DNA from: Bifidobacterium breve
GTDB taxonomy: Bacteria; Actinomycetota; Acidimicrobiia; Acidimicrobiales; Acidimicrobilacustridaceae
Assembly: GCA_945860545.1 (NCBI GenBank)
Contig: CAMAQM010000001.1
Span: forward strand, 62,001 to 126,000
Reading direction: 5' to 3'
Length of the DNA stretch: 64,000 nt
A program made the position numbers and the translations under genes. Below are positions 1 to 8,651 of this stretch, piece after piece (within the stretch, counting starts at the first letter, position 1; each line of letters starts with the position of its first letter). Below the pieces are notes generated by a model, which was given only the letters and a program-made list of their open reading frames with translations, did not search any database and was not told the DNA's origin.

Positions 1-832
1 GTGACCGCCAGGCGGACACGGCGAGCGCAACGGTGATGAACAGGGCCAACGCCAGCCCGATCCGGGTGGCGCCGACGTCGGTGACCCAACCGCTGAGGTT
101 GGCCTGAAACTCGGTGAGCGCCTCGGCGGGCCCGCCCGCCTCAACGTTTCCGGCCAGCACCTGCAACTCCCACCAGCCCCAGTAGATGAGGAACCCGCCG
201 GCGAGCACCAGCAGGCCCCCGGCGATGCGGTTCACGTAGCGCAGCGACGCCCGAAGTCGCCGCACCAGTGACGCCTTCGCCAGGGCGAGGGCCACGGTGA
301 GCGCGGTGAGCACCAGGCCCATGCCGAGGCCGTAGGCGACGAAGGCGGCGAGGCCGTCGGTGAACGACTCACTGGAAAAGACGCCGGTGACCGCCACGAG
401 GAACAGGGGGAGGGTGCACGACAGGGAGGCGACGGCGTAGGACACGCCGAACACGAACATCGACCACAACGTCCGCCGGTTGCCACCCCGTTCCAGTTTG
501 GGCAGGGCCAGCACCGGTTGGAACCCGGCCAGCATGGCGATCCCGAGGGCGACCAGGGCAATCCCGATGACGAGCGTGGCAAACGGGACGTTCTCTTGAA
601 TGGGTGCTGCTGCGGCATTGACCAGCACGCCGATCACCGTGAACACGGTGACGAACCCGGCGGTCACGACCAGGCTGACCCCGATGGCCCGCAACACGGC
701 TGATTCGCTGGTGTCTGAGTCGTCGTCGAGCCCGAGGAAGTACGACAGGTAGGCGGGAAGCATGGCGAACCCGCAGGGGTTGATGGTGGCCACCATGCCG
801 GTGGCGAAGGCGTACAGGACGATGGGGCTCAC
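1..832 (-). CDS. Cytochrome c biogenesis protein CcdA-like (transmembrane), truncated by window start
   Basis: Manual translation from GTG at 832: MSPIVLYAFATGMVATINPCGFAMLPAYLSYFLGLDD..., the CcdA NPCG/P motif; start overlaps the stop of the TlpA-like gene. Confidence 0.85.
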   Translation of the reverse strand, partial: MSPIVLYAFATGMVATINPCGFAMLPAYLSYFLGLDDDSDTSESAVLRAIGVSLVVTAGFVTVFTVIGVLVNAAAAPIQENVPFATLVIGIALVALGIAMLAGFQPVLALPKLERGGNRRTLWSMFVFGVSYAVASLSCTLPLFLVAVTGVFSSESFTDGLAAFVAYGLGMGLVLTALTVALALAKASLVRRLRASLRYVNRIAGGLLVLAGGFLIYWGWWELQVLAGNVEAGGPAEALTEFQANLSGWVTDVGATRIGLALALFITVALAVSAWRS

Positions 833-1491
833 GAACCGGTTCCGCCCGGGCCGGTCCCGGTGATGGTGTCGATGCGGTCGTTGAGGCTGGCGGCGTCGAG
901 TGCACCGGCGTGGATGTCGGTGACGGTGCCATCGGCGGCGACGAACACGGTGGTGGGCATGTTCACCACGGCGAAGGTTCGGGCCATCTCGCCGTTGCCG
1001 TCGAGCACCAGTGGGTAGGTGACTCCGGTGCGTTCCGCCAGTTGTTGGGCGGTGACCACGTTGTCACGCACGTTCACACCCACGAAGTCCACCGCCCCAT
1101 CTCGCTCGAGGTGGACCTGTTCGAATTCGGGCATTTCCCTGACGCACGGCGGACACCACGACGCCCAGAAGTTGATGACGGTCGGTCGTTGGAGGTCGGG
1201 TCCGAGGGTGATGGTCCCGCCATCGATGCCGGCGAGGGTGACGGTGGGCAGCGGTTGGCCGATGAGGGCGGTGCCGCCGCCGGGCTGGGCGATGGCGTTG
1301 TTGAGTCGGTCGGGTTCGGCACCGTCGGATCCGGTCAGGGTGACCCACACCATGACGCCGAGGACCACGGCCGCCAGCGCCAGCGCCCACCGCAGACCAC
1401 CCCCCAGTCGACGCCCCCGGACGGGGGTTTCAGCCGACGTGGGCGGGGGGAGGTCGTCGGGGTGTCGTTCAGGGTTGGCCGTGGGTTCCAT
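829..1491 (-). CDS. TlpA/ResA-like thiol-disulfide oxidoreductase (membrane-anchored)
   Basis: N-terminal TM, then thioredoxin motif WASWCPPC; the ORF track extends to 1566 but MEPTANPERH is the likelier start. Confidence 0.85.
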   Translation of the reverse strand: MEPTANPERHPDDLPPPTSAETPVRGRRLGGGLRWALALAAVVLGVMVWVTLTGSDGAEPDRLNNAIAQPGGGTALIGQPLPTVTLAGIDGGTITLGPDLQRPTVINFWASWCPPCVREMPEFEQVHLERDGAVDFVGVNVRDNVVTAQQLAERTGVTYPLVLDGNGEMARTFAVVNMPTTVFVAADGTVTDIHAGALDAASLNDRIDTITGTGPGGTGS

Positions 1492-1611
1492 GTCCGTTCC
1501 CCACCGTACCGGTCGGACCGGCGCCCCCGGGCCCCGCCCCGGCGCGCACCAGAGTTCCGCTGTCACCCCGGGAATCCCCAGGGCTCAGTCCACCCTCCGG
1601 TGCGTGCCGGG

Positions 1612-1986
1612 TCATGCCGTGCGCAAAAAGCCCCGCAGGTGCACCGGTACGGGGATCTCGAGCATCTGGTCCTCGGGCCGGGTCACCGCCGAGGGTCGGC
1701 CGGGTCGCCTCTTGCGGGCGACGATGCGCCCACCGGAGAAGAGCTGGCCGCCCCACACACCGGCGGGCTCCCGACGGGCGAGGGCGCCTTCGAGGCACTC
1801 CAGCATGATCGGGCACCGGGCGCACAACGCCTTGGCTGCCGAGATGTCGCCGATGTCGTCGGAGAAGAAGACCTCAGTGAGGTCGCCGTTACCGGTGCTG
1901 CACAACGCCTGGGTGTTCCAGGCGGTGGCCTCCCCGTTGAGTTCAGCGGGTGCTCGCTGGTCGTTGAGTTCGAGTGTTGCCGACAT
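1612..1986 (-). CDS. WhiB-family Fe-S transcriptional regulator
   Basis: Cys motif ALCSTGN...AKALCARCPIMLECLEGAL...GVWGG; start at MSATLELND rather than the longer ORF start at 2265. Confidence 0.9.
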   Translation of the reverse strand: MSATLELNDQRAPAELNGEATAWNTQALCSTGNGDLTEVFFSDDIGDISAAKALCARCPIMLECLEGALARREPAGVWGGQLFSGGRIVARKRRPGRPSAVTRPEDQMLEIPVPVHLRGFLRTA

Positions 1987-2067
1987 GGTGGTCCCTTTCG
2001 GTGCTGTCGGTCGGGCTGGATGGGTGATGGTGGGTTCGGGTGCGGTTGGGTACCCCGGAAACGAAGA

Positions 2068-2093
2068 AGGCCGCCGGCTGGAGCCGGCGGCCT
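2068..2093 (-). terminator. Perfect 12-bp inverted repeat AGGCCGCCGGCT-GG-AGCCGGCGGCCT; on the minus strand it is followed by TTCTTCGTTT
   Basis: Palindrome read directly; T-rich run on the minus-strand side, downstream of the 66-aa ORF. Confidence 0.75.
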
Positions 2094-2119
2094 GAGTGTT
2101 TCGGGAGCTTCGCTGGTGT

Positions 2120-2320
2120 CTAGGGCGAAGCAACCTCCTCAGGTCGCCGGGTGGGCTTGGTGGCGTGATGCTTGGACACGGCCACCGAACCAATACCGGT
2201 GGTGCCCACAAAGCCGTTGCCAGTTGACGGATACCAGGTGCCCGTGACCACAGACCCGTTGGCACACGCGTCGGCCCGGCGGCTGCCGGACGTCAGGTTG
2301 CGGGGTGAGGTGGTGGTCAT
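2120..2320 (-). CDS. Hypothetical small protein (66 aa)
   Basis: MTTTSPRNLTSGSRRADACANGSVVTGTWYPSTGNGFVGTTGIGSVAVSKHHATKPTRRPEEVASP; isolated between an AT-richer upstream region and a strong terminator-like hairpin. Confidence 0.5.
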   Translation of the reverse strand: MTTTSPRNLTSGSRRADACANGSVVTGTWYPSTGNGFVGTTGIGSVAVSKHHATKPTRRPEEVASP

Positions 2321-2423
2321 GGTGCTCGTCTTTTGGTTCGATATTTCGCTGGCAAACGTTCACAACACTGCAGCAGGTCTGATCCCACAGGTCAAACCCT
2401 TTTACGGGAACGGCCCGAAACCC

Positions 2424-3758
2424 TTACTGGGTGGGGTCTCCAACCCTGGCGATGACCAGCGGGAGCGAGGTGGACCGGTCAACGACGAGCACCAGGAATG
2501 GCCGGTCGAACGTGATCGATGTCACCGTTTGGGGCCGGGGCGTCGGCTGGGTGACGGTGGCGACCCGAGCGGCGCTTCCCGTCTCATCGACGCTGAGGTA
2601 CACCTCCTGGACGACCTCGGTGAGTGCCAGCCGTTCCGACGGGGCAAGGGTGGTGAAATCGGCGAGGTCTGTGGTGAACGCCGAGGCAACCCCGAGGTCG
2701 GTCAGCGTCACGCTGAGCGCCGGGGTCGAGGTGAACGAGAACCGCGGTAGCGCAACGTCGAGGGGGCGCGGTGAGAGATTGCTGAGTACCTCGTCGATGA
2801 ACGTCCCGGAGAGTTCCGAGGTGATCAGACCCTCCCGACCGGGGTCGGTGCGGACGGCAACCATGGCGAGTTCCCTGCCGAGGTAGGGCATCTCCACCGC
2901 CTGCCAGCCGTCCCCGCCAGCCCACCTGAGACCCGAACCGGCCACGGCACGCATCGTCGGCGCGGTCACGGTCCGGCCGGTGTCGGTCACGAACGGAGCA
3001 TCGCGGGTGGCCTCGGGGTCAAAGGGGACCAGCCACGGACCCGACACCCATTGGGCGCCCGAACTCACGAGTTGGGTCTCAGCATCGATGAGCCCGCGGG
3101 CGACGAGTTGTTCGGTCCGGCCGTCGGTGGCCTGTTGGGTCCAGCGGTTGATCGCCTGTCGGGCAGTCTCGGGGTCGGAGCGGAAGTCGACCGTGCGCAC
3201 GCCCGTGTCGAAGTTGCGGGCCAGCGTCTCAAGGTAGTCACGGTCCACCTCGGTGCCCCGCTGGAGCCACAGCGCCACGGCCTGATCCACCTCGACGGCG
3301 CCCCGCCGATCCGTTGAGGTCTGTATCCCCGCCCGGGATTCGAGCAGCGGCTCGGTGGCCCCGACAGCACCGAGGCGGTCCCCGAACGTCGGTGCGCTCG
3401 GATCCTCGGTGGGCTGGAACAGCCCGTCAATCTCGGTGGCGGTGACGGTGGCGGCCCCGGCGCGCACCATGCCCAACTGAATCGCCAGCATGCTGGGCGC
3501 AACGGCGACGTTGCCGCTTTGGGATGCGGCCAGACGACCGGCGACCCGTGCCCCCCCAGCGGTCACGTTTTCCGAGACCTCCCGTACTTCGCTCAGAGCG
3601 ACGGGTTGGCGAGGTGTGGTGGAGCGGGCCTCACCACCGGTGAATCCGGTGGCACAGGCGGCAACCGTGGCGGCCAGTGCGCCCACCAGCGCCACCCGGG
3701 CGATGCGTCCGGACGCCACCGCAGCGGGTCTGCGACGAGGGGCGGGAGGCCGATCCAC
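2424..3758 (-). CDS. Serpin-family protein, predicted lipoprotein
   Basis: C-terminal serpin signature region ...ETGSAARVATVTQPTPRPQTVTSITFDRPFLVLVVDRSTSLPLVIARV; N-terminal signal peptide with lipobox ALAATVAAC when started at GTG 3758. Confidence 0.85.
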   Translation of the reverse strand: MDRPPAPRRRPAAVASGRIARVALVGALAATVAACATGFTGGEARSTTPRQPVALSEVREVSENVTAGGARVAGRLAASQSGNVAVAPSMLAIQLGMVRAGAATVTATEIDGLFQPTEDPSAPTFGDRLGAVGATEPLLESRAGIQTSTDRRGAVEVDQAVALWLQRGTEVDRDYLETLARNFDTGVRTVDFRSDPETARQAINRWTQQATDGRTEQLVARGLIDAETQLVSSGAQWVSGPWLVPFDPEATRDAPFVTDTGRTVTAPTMRAVAGSGLRWAGGDGWQAVEMPYLGRELAMVAVRTDPGREGLITSELSGTFIDEVLSNLSPRPLDVALPRFSFTSTPALSVTLTDLGVASAFTTDLADFTTLAPSERLALTEVVQEVYLSVDETGSAARVATVTQPTPRPQTVTSITFDRPFLVLVVDRSTSLPLVIARVGDPTQ

Positions 3759-3800
3759 GTGATCTGTCGTACTACATCTGGCGGTGTCGTACCCGGACGC

Positions 3801-3834
3801 GTTGCTGCCGGTGGCAGGTGCCACCGGCAGCAAC
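3801..3834. terminator. Perfect 16-bp inverted repeat GTTGCTGCCGGTGGCA-GG-TGCCACCGGCAGCAAC
   Basis: Read directly; lies immediately downstream of the GSII gene (minus strand) and upstream of the serpin start. Confidence 0.7.
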
Positions 3835-3853
3835 GGTTGCGTAGGGGTGGAAC

Positions 3854-4852
3854 TCAGTCGAGTGCCGAGCAGCAGGTGTCCACGATGAGTCGGGTCACCG
3901 TGTACGGGTCACAGTTCGAGTTCGGACGCCGATCCTCGATGTAGCCCTTCTTGTCCACGCCGACCTGCCAGGGGATGCGCACCGACGCACCCCGGTCCGA
4001 CACGCCGTAGGAGTACTCGGTCCACGGGGCGGTCTCGTGCAGACCGGTGAGGCGTCGCTCAACACCGGCGCCGTAGTTGGTGATGTGGAGTTCGGCCTTG
4101 GTGCCGAGCGCCTCACACGCCGTGATGATCGGATCCCAACCTTCGCGCATGGCCTTGGTGGAGAAGTTGGTGTGGGCTCCCGCACCGTTCCAGTCGCCCG
4201 GCATGGGCTTGGGGTCGATGGTGACGGCGACGTCGAAGTCTTCGGCGATGCGGTACAGCAACCAGCGGGCGATGTAGACCTCGTCGGCCACGAGCGGCGG
4301 AGCGACCGGGCCGATCTGGAACTCCCACTGGCCCATCATCACCTCGGCGTTGGTGCCCGAGATGTGCAGACCCGCCTTCATGCAGGCGGTGGTGTGCGCC
4401 TCAACGATGTCGCGGCCCCAGATCTCATCGGAGCCGACACCGCAGTAGTAGGGGCCCTGCGGGCCGGGGTAACCGCCGGCCGGCCAACCCAGCGGCCGGC
4501 CTTCCTTGAGGAAGGTGTACTCCTGCTCGATGCCGAAGATGGGCTCCTGGGTGGCGTACTTCTCGGCCACCTCGGCGCAGGCGGCGCGGGTGTTGGTGGG
4601 GTGTGGGGTCATGTCGGTGAGGAGCACCTCGCACAGCACCAGCTTGTCGCCACCGCCGCGGATCGGGTCGGGGCACACGAACACCGGGCGCAGCACGCAG
4701 TCGGAGTTCTTCCCGGGGGCCTGGTTCGTGCTTGAGCCGTCGAACCCCCAGATGCCGGGAGCCTCAGCGTCCTCAATGATCTTGGTCTTGGATCGCAGCA
4801 GGGGGGTCGGCTCGGTGCCGTCAATCCAGATGTACTCAGCTCGGTAGGCCAC
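3854..4852 (-). CDS. glnII: Glutamine synthetase type II (eukaryotic-like GSII)
   Basis: MAYRAEYIWIDGTEPTPLLRSKTKII...WGFDGSSTNQA...FGIEQEYTFL...NAEVMMGQWEFQIGP; GTG 4852 preceded by GGAGAGA. Confidence 0.93.
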   Translation of the reverse strand: MAYRAEYIWIDGTEPTPLLRSKTKIIEDAEAPGIWGFDGSSTNQAPGKNSDCVLRPVFVCPDPIRGGGDKLVLCEVLLTDMTPHPTNTRAACAEVAEKYATQEPIFGIEQEYTFLKEGRPLGWPAGGYPGPQGPYYCGVGSDEIWGRDIVEAHTTACMKAGLHISGTNAEVMMGQWEFQIGPVAPPLVADEVYIARWLLYRIAEDFDVAVTIDPKPMPGDWNGAGAHTNFSTKAMREGWDPIITACEALGTKAELHITNYGAGVERRLTGLHETAPWTEYSYGVSDRGASVRIPWQVGVDKKGYIEDRRPNSNCDPYTVTRLIVDTCCSALD

Positions 4853-4943
4853 AGGTTCTCTCCAGTCTCGGGACGGCGGTCTGCCGTCTTGGTCACGAGC
4901 GTGCTTGTCGATTGGGAGCATTCCACCGAGCGTTTTCAGCGCT

Positions 4944-4983
4944 GTTGCCCGGTTGTGAACGCAATGTGAACAGCCAGTCTGAC
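4944..4983. promoter_or_regulatory. Putative GlnR-type box: 11-bp-phased half sites GTTGCC / GTGAAC / GTGAAC / GTCTGA
   Basis: TGTGAAC direct repeats at 4954 and 4965 in the glnII/glnA divergent intergenic region; spacing resembles the gTnAc-n6-GaAAc-n6 GlnR pattern. Confidence 0.55.
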
Positions 4984-5061
4984 ACTGGTTGGGTGCCTGA
5001 CAGGTCCGCTACACCACTGGGAGGACATCGCCCTTTGGGTGGTGGGTGCGGAGGTGAAAGT

Positions 5062-6405
5062 ATGACAGCCATGGAGCGGCAGCAGGAATATGCCCTGCGG
5101 ACAGTCGAAGAGCGCGGGGTCCGGCTGATCCGGCTGTGGTTCACCGACGTTCTCGGTCAACTGAAGTCGGTGGCCATTTCGCCCGCCGAGCTCGAGGTGG
5201 CGTTCGAGGAGGGTGTGCACTTCGACGGTTCGGCCATCGATGGGTTCAGCCGGGTCCAGGAGAGTGACGTGCTGGCACGGCCTGATCCGGCCACGTTCGA
5301 ACTCGTGCCGTGGGGTCGCGAGGAGGACGTTTCGGCCCGCATGTTCTGCGACATCCTGGGCACCGACGGCACCCCGTTCGACGGTGACCCGCGTCACGTG
5401 CTCAAGCGGAACCTCGACCGTGCCCGTCAAGCGGGATTCCAGTTCATGGTGGCGCCCGAGATGGAGTTCTTCTACTTCTCTCACGGGGATCCCACCCGAC
5501 CCCTAGAACCTCTTGACACCGGCTCGTACTTCGATCTCACTACCACCGATGCGGCCAGTGACCTGCGCAAGCGCACCATCGCCATGCTTGAGGCGCTCGG
5601 CATTCCCGTCGAGTACTCGTTCCATGAGGACGCCCCCAGCCAGCACGAGATCGATCTGCGCTACACCGACGCGTTGACCATGGCCGACAACGTCATGACG
5701 TTCCGTCTGGTGGTGCGAGAAATCGCTCTTGAACGCGGCAGTTACGCCACCTTCATGCCCAAGCCCCTCGAAGGAGTGCAGGGGTCAGGCATGCACACGC
5801 ATCTGTCGTTGTTCGGTGAGGACGGCAACGCCTTCCACGACCCGTCGGGGGCCTACGGACTGTCCAAGGTGGCCCACGGGTTCATCGCCGGGCTGTTGGT
5901 GCACGCCCCGGAGATCACGGCGGTCACCAACCAGTTGGTGAACTCCTACAAGCGTCTGGTGCATGGCTACGAGGCACCCACGTGGGTGACCTGGGCCCGC
6001 AACAACCGTTCGGCGTTGGTGCGTATCCCCGTGACCAAGCCGGGCAAGGCGTCATCGACCCGTATCGAGTTCCGGTCCCCCGACCCGGCGTGCAACCCGT
6101 ACCTGGCGTTCGCGCTGATGCTGGCGGCGGGCCTGCGGGGCATCGAGCGGGGGTACGAGTTGCCCGATGAGTCGGTGACCAACGTGTTCGAGCTGACGCC
6201 CGCCGAGCGTGCGGCCGCCGGCATTGGTGCGCTCCCCCAGTCGTTGTCCGAGGCGCTCGACGTCATGGAGGGGTCGGACCTGGTGGCTGAAGCACTCGGG
6301 GAACACATCTTTGAGTGGTTCCTGCGCAACAAGCGCAACGAGTGGCAGGCCTACAAGAGCCACGTCACGCCCTTCGAGTTGGCCCGCTACCTGCCGAGCG
6401 TCTGA
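5062..6405 (+). CDS. glnA: Glutamine synthetase type I (GSI-alpha-like)
   Basis: RLWFTDVLGQLKSVAI...VHFDGSAIDGF...APEMEFFYF...GSGMHTHLSLF...PACNPYLAFALMLAAGLRGIE; RBS GGAGGTGAAAGTATG. Confidence 0.95.
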   Translation: MTAMERQQEYALRTVEERGVRLIRLWFTDVLGQLKSVAISPAELEVAFEEGVHFDGSAIDGFSRVQESDVLARPDPATFELVPWGREEDVSARMFCDILGTDGTPFDGDPRHVLKRNLDRARQAGFQFMVAPEMEFFYFSHGDPTRPLEPLDTGSYFDLTTTDAASDLRKRTIAMLEALGIPVEYSFHEDAPSQHEIDLRYTDALTMADNVMTFRLVVREIALERGSYATFMPKPLEGVQGSGMHTHLSLFGEDGNAFHDPSGAYGLSKVAHGFIAGLLVHAPEITAVTNQLVNSYKRLVHGYEAPTWVTWARNNRSALVRIPVTKPGKASSTRIEFRSPDPACNPYLAFALMLAAGLRGIERGYELPDESVTNVFELTPAERAAAGIGALPQSLSEALDVMEGSDLVAEALGEHIFEWFLRNKRNEWQAYKSHVTPFELARYLPSV

Positions 6406-6409
6406 GCCG

Positions 6410-7090
6410 ATGGAACCGCTCCTCGTTCATCCCGACCCGCCACCGGCAGACCTGGTGGCGGTGCTCGATGCCAGCGGGTACCCGTGGAAGGCCGTCGGAA
6501 CCGACACCGACGTGGACCGTGCCGAACCCGTCGACGGATGGTCGGGTGCGGTGGTGTGTGCCGATGTCGACCCTGAACGGGCGTTCGCCGTGTGCCGGAC
6601 GTTGCGCAAGCGCGACGTGCCGCTGCAACCACTGTTGTTGATCGTCACCCCAGCACAACTCACCGACCTCGAACTGCGGGACGAGTTGTTCGACGACTTC
6701 TGCCTCACTCCGCTGGCACCGCGCGAGGTGGCGGCACGACTCACCCACCTGTTCTGGCGCACCGGGCAGGGCACCCGTCCCGAGTTGGTGGAGTACGGCG
6801 AGTTGGTCCTCAACCTCGAGACCTACCAGGCCGCCATCAGTGGTTCGCCCATCGACCTCACCTACATGGAGTACGAACTGTTGAAGTTCCTCGTCTCCCA
6901 CCCGGGAAAGGTCTTCACCCGCGAGACACTGCTCAGCCGGGTATGGGGGTACGAGTACTACGGCGGGGCCCGGACGGTGGACGTCCACATCCGGCGTCTA
7001 CGGGCCAAACTTGGTGAGGAACATGCCGGTCTGATCCAGACCGTGCGCTCAGTGGGTTACCGGTTCGGCCAGTCCCGCTGGGGTCTGTAG
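6410..7090 (+). CDS. OmpR-family response regulator, GlnR-like
   Basis: C-terminal winged helix LTYMEYELLKFLVSHPGKVFTRETLLSRVWGYEYYGGARTVDVHIRRLRAKLG; directly follows glnA. Confidence 0.85.
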   Translation: MEPLLVHPDPPPADLVAVLDASGYPWKAVGTDTDVDRAEPVDGWSGAVVCADVDPERAFAVCRTLRKRDVPLQPLLLIVTPAQLTDLELRDELFDDFCLTPLAPREVAARLTHLFWRTGQGTRPELVEYGELVLNLETYQAAISGSPIDLTYMEYELLKFLVSHPGKVFTRETLLSRVWGYEYYGGARTVDVHIRRLRAKLGEEHAGLIQTVRSVGYRFGQSRWGL

Positions 7091-7108
7091 CGGTCGCTGC
7101 CGGACGTC

Positions 7109-8011
7109 TCAGCACACGGTGACGAAGCTGTACCCCGCAGCGCTCAACCCTTCGATCATCCCCGGAAGGGAATCGAGGGTGGCCTGACGGTTGCCGCCAC
7201 CGTCGTGGAGGACCACCACGAGTGGGCTGGCCGGCCCCAGCGCGGCGGCACGCGCTACCACGTTGTCCACGATGGCCTGAGGCGGGGGGCTGAGGTAGTC
7301 GTTGGGAGCCACGTTCCACATGACCTTGGTCAGCCCGACGCTGGCGGCCACGGCGTCGACCCGGGCGTCGGCAGCCCCGTACGGCGGTCGATAACAGGTC
7401 GGTCGCTTGCCGAGGATCCCTTCGATCACGTCGTCGGTGCCGCTGAGTTGCCCGGCGATGCCGTCGTCGGCGAGCTGGGTCAGGTACGGATGCCCCCACG
7501 TGTGGTTCTGCACGCTGTGACCGGCGTTGGCCATGGCGGTGACGAGTCCGGGGTAGCGCTCGGCGCTCGACCCGATGACGAAGAAGGTGGCGGGCACGTT
7601 GTAGCGGGCGAGCGTGTCCAAGATGGCCTGGGTCCAGGTCGGGTCCGGACCGTCGTCGAAGGTCAGCGCCACCTGCCCCGCGCCCGGCCACGCAGGACCA
7701 CTCGGGCCGACGACAACGGTGGTCACGGGGGCGACGGTGGTGTCGGTGGTCTGCGGAGCGACGGTCTCCTCGGGGGTGACTGGGTTCGGGTCGTCGCCCG
7801 ACGTCGTCGAACTCGGCTCGGCGTTGGCCTGGTCACCTGATTGCAGCGTGGTTCCGGCGGCGGCCCCGAGGTCACTTTGGTTGGCGCCGCCGGGGCGCGA
7901 CGTCACCACGGCCATCAGGACCACGAGCACCGTCACGGTGGCTACGAGAGCGAAGCGTCGTGAGGTGTACGGGGTGGACGGTGGATACCGCCGACGCGGG
8001 AACCCGGACAC
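7109..8011 (-). CDS. Polysaccharide deacetylase (NodB homology domain)
   Basis: TFDDGPDPTW...HTWGHPYL...RPPYGA...LHDGGGNR. Confidence 0.92.
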   Translation of the reverse strand: MSGFPRRRYPPSTPYTSRRFALVATVTVLVVLMAVVTSRPGGANQSDLGAAAGTTLQSGDQANAEPSSTTSGDDPNPVTPEETVAPQTTDTTVAPVTTVVVGPSGPAWPGAGQVALTFDDGPDPTWTQAILDTLARYNVPATFFVIGSSAERYPGLVTAMANAGHSVQNHTWGHPYLTQLADDGIAGQLSGTDDVIEGILGKRPTCYRPPYGAADARVDAVAASVGLTKVMWNVAPNDYLSPPPQAIVDNVVARAAALGPASPLVVVLHDGGGNRQATLDSLPGMIEGLSAAGYSFVTVC

Positions 8012-8098
8012 AGGACCACAAGGGTACTACCCCTGTGGCGGCTGTACAGGTCGGCAGCGGGGTGGACGTTCACGGCGGTGGGCGTCGCCCACCGGGTC

Positions 8099-8254
8099 TC
8101 ACGACAACTCGAGGTACTCGGTGCCTTCGTAGCGTCGGTCCACGTCAACCTTGGTGGTCTGGCCCAGAACCCCGGCGAGAACCCCCATGCTCACGAGGAA
8201 CACGACGGGGAACACGACCACGAGGATGGCGGCGATGATGATTGCTCCGACCAT
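8099..8254 (-). CDS. Small single-TM protein (51 aa)
   Basis: Manual translation MVGAIIIAAILVVVFPVVFLVSMGVLAGVLGQTTKVDVDRRYEGTEYLELS*; TAGGGT-N6-ATG leaderless signature. Not in the ORF track. Confidence 0.65.
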   Translation of the reverse strand: MVGAIIIAAILVVVFPVVFLVSMGVLAGVLGQTTKVDVDRRYEGTEYLELS

Positions 8255-8263
8255 GTCCCTACC

Positions 8264-8617
8264 CTATAGCCCGCGCGGGTAGGTCCAGGCGTCGATCTCG
8301 ACGAGGGCGTGCAACGGCAGTTCCGCCACCGCAACGGTGGTGCGGGCCGGCCGGTGGTCACCGAACGCCGCCACCCACACCTCGTTCATGATGTCGAAGT
8401 CGCGCATGTGCCGGAGGAACACGGTGGCCTTGACCACCTCACCGAGTCCGGACCCCTCCCCGGCGAGCAGGGTGGCGAGGTTGGCCAGGGCCTGGGTGGC
8501 TTCTTCACGGATGCCTCCCGAGACGATGCGTCCATCGCGCAGCCCGATCTGGCCGGAGGTCACGAGCCAGTCGCCGGCTCGCACGATGGGTGCGTAGGGG
8601 CCGATCGGCGTTGACAT
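8264..8617 (-). CDS. RidA/YjgF-family protein
   Basis: GPYAPIVRAGDWLVTSGQIG...EATQALANLATLLA...VKATVFLRHMRDF...AELPLHALVEIDA. Confidence 0.9.
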   Translation of the reverse strand: MSTPIGPYAPIVRAGDWLVTSGQIGLRDGRIVSGGIREEATQALANLATLLAGEGSGLGEVVKATVFLRHMRDFDIMNEVWVAAFGDHRPARTTVAVAELPLHALVEIDAWTYPRGL

Positions 8618-8651
8618 GGGGTGCTCCTCGCTCGGGTCGACGGTGGGGTGC

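Noticed and set aside
910-2247. 445-aa plus-strand ORF across tlpA and whiB
   Set aside because: Antisense to two well-supported genes; low-complexity G/R/P composition.
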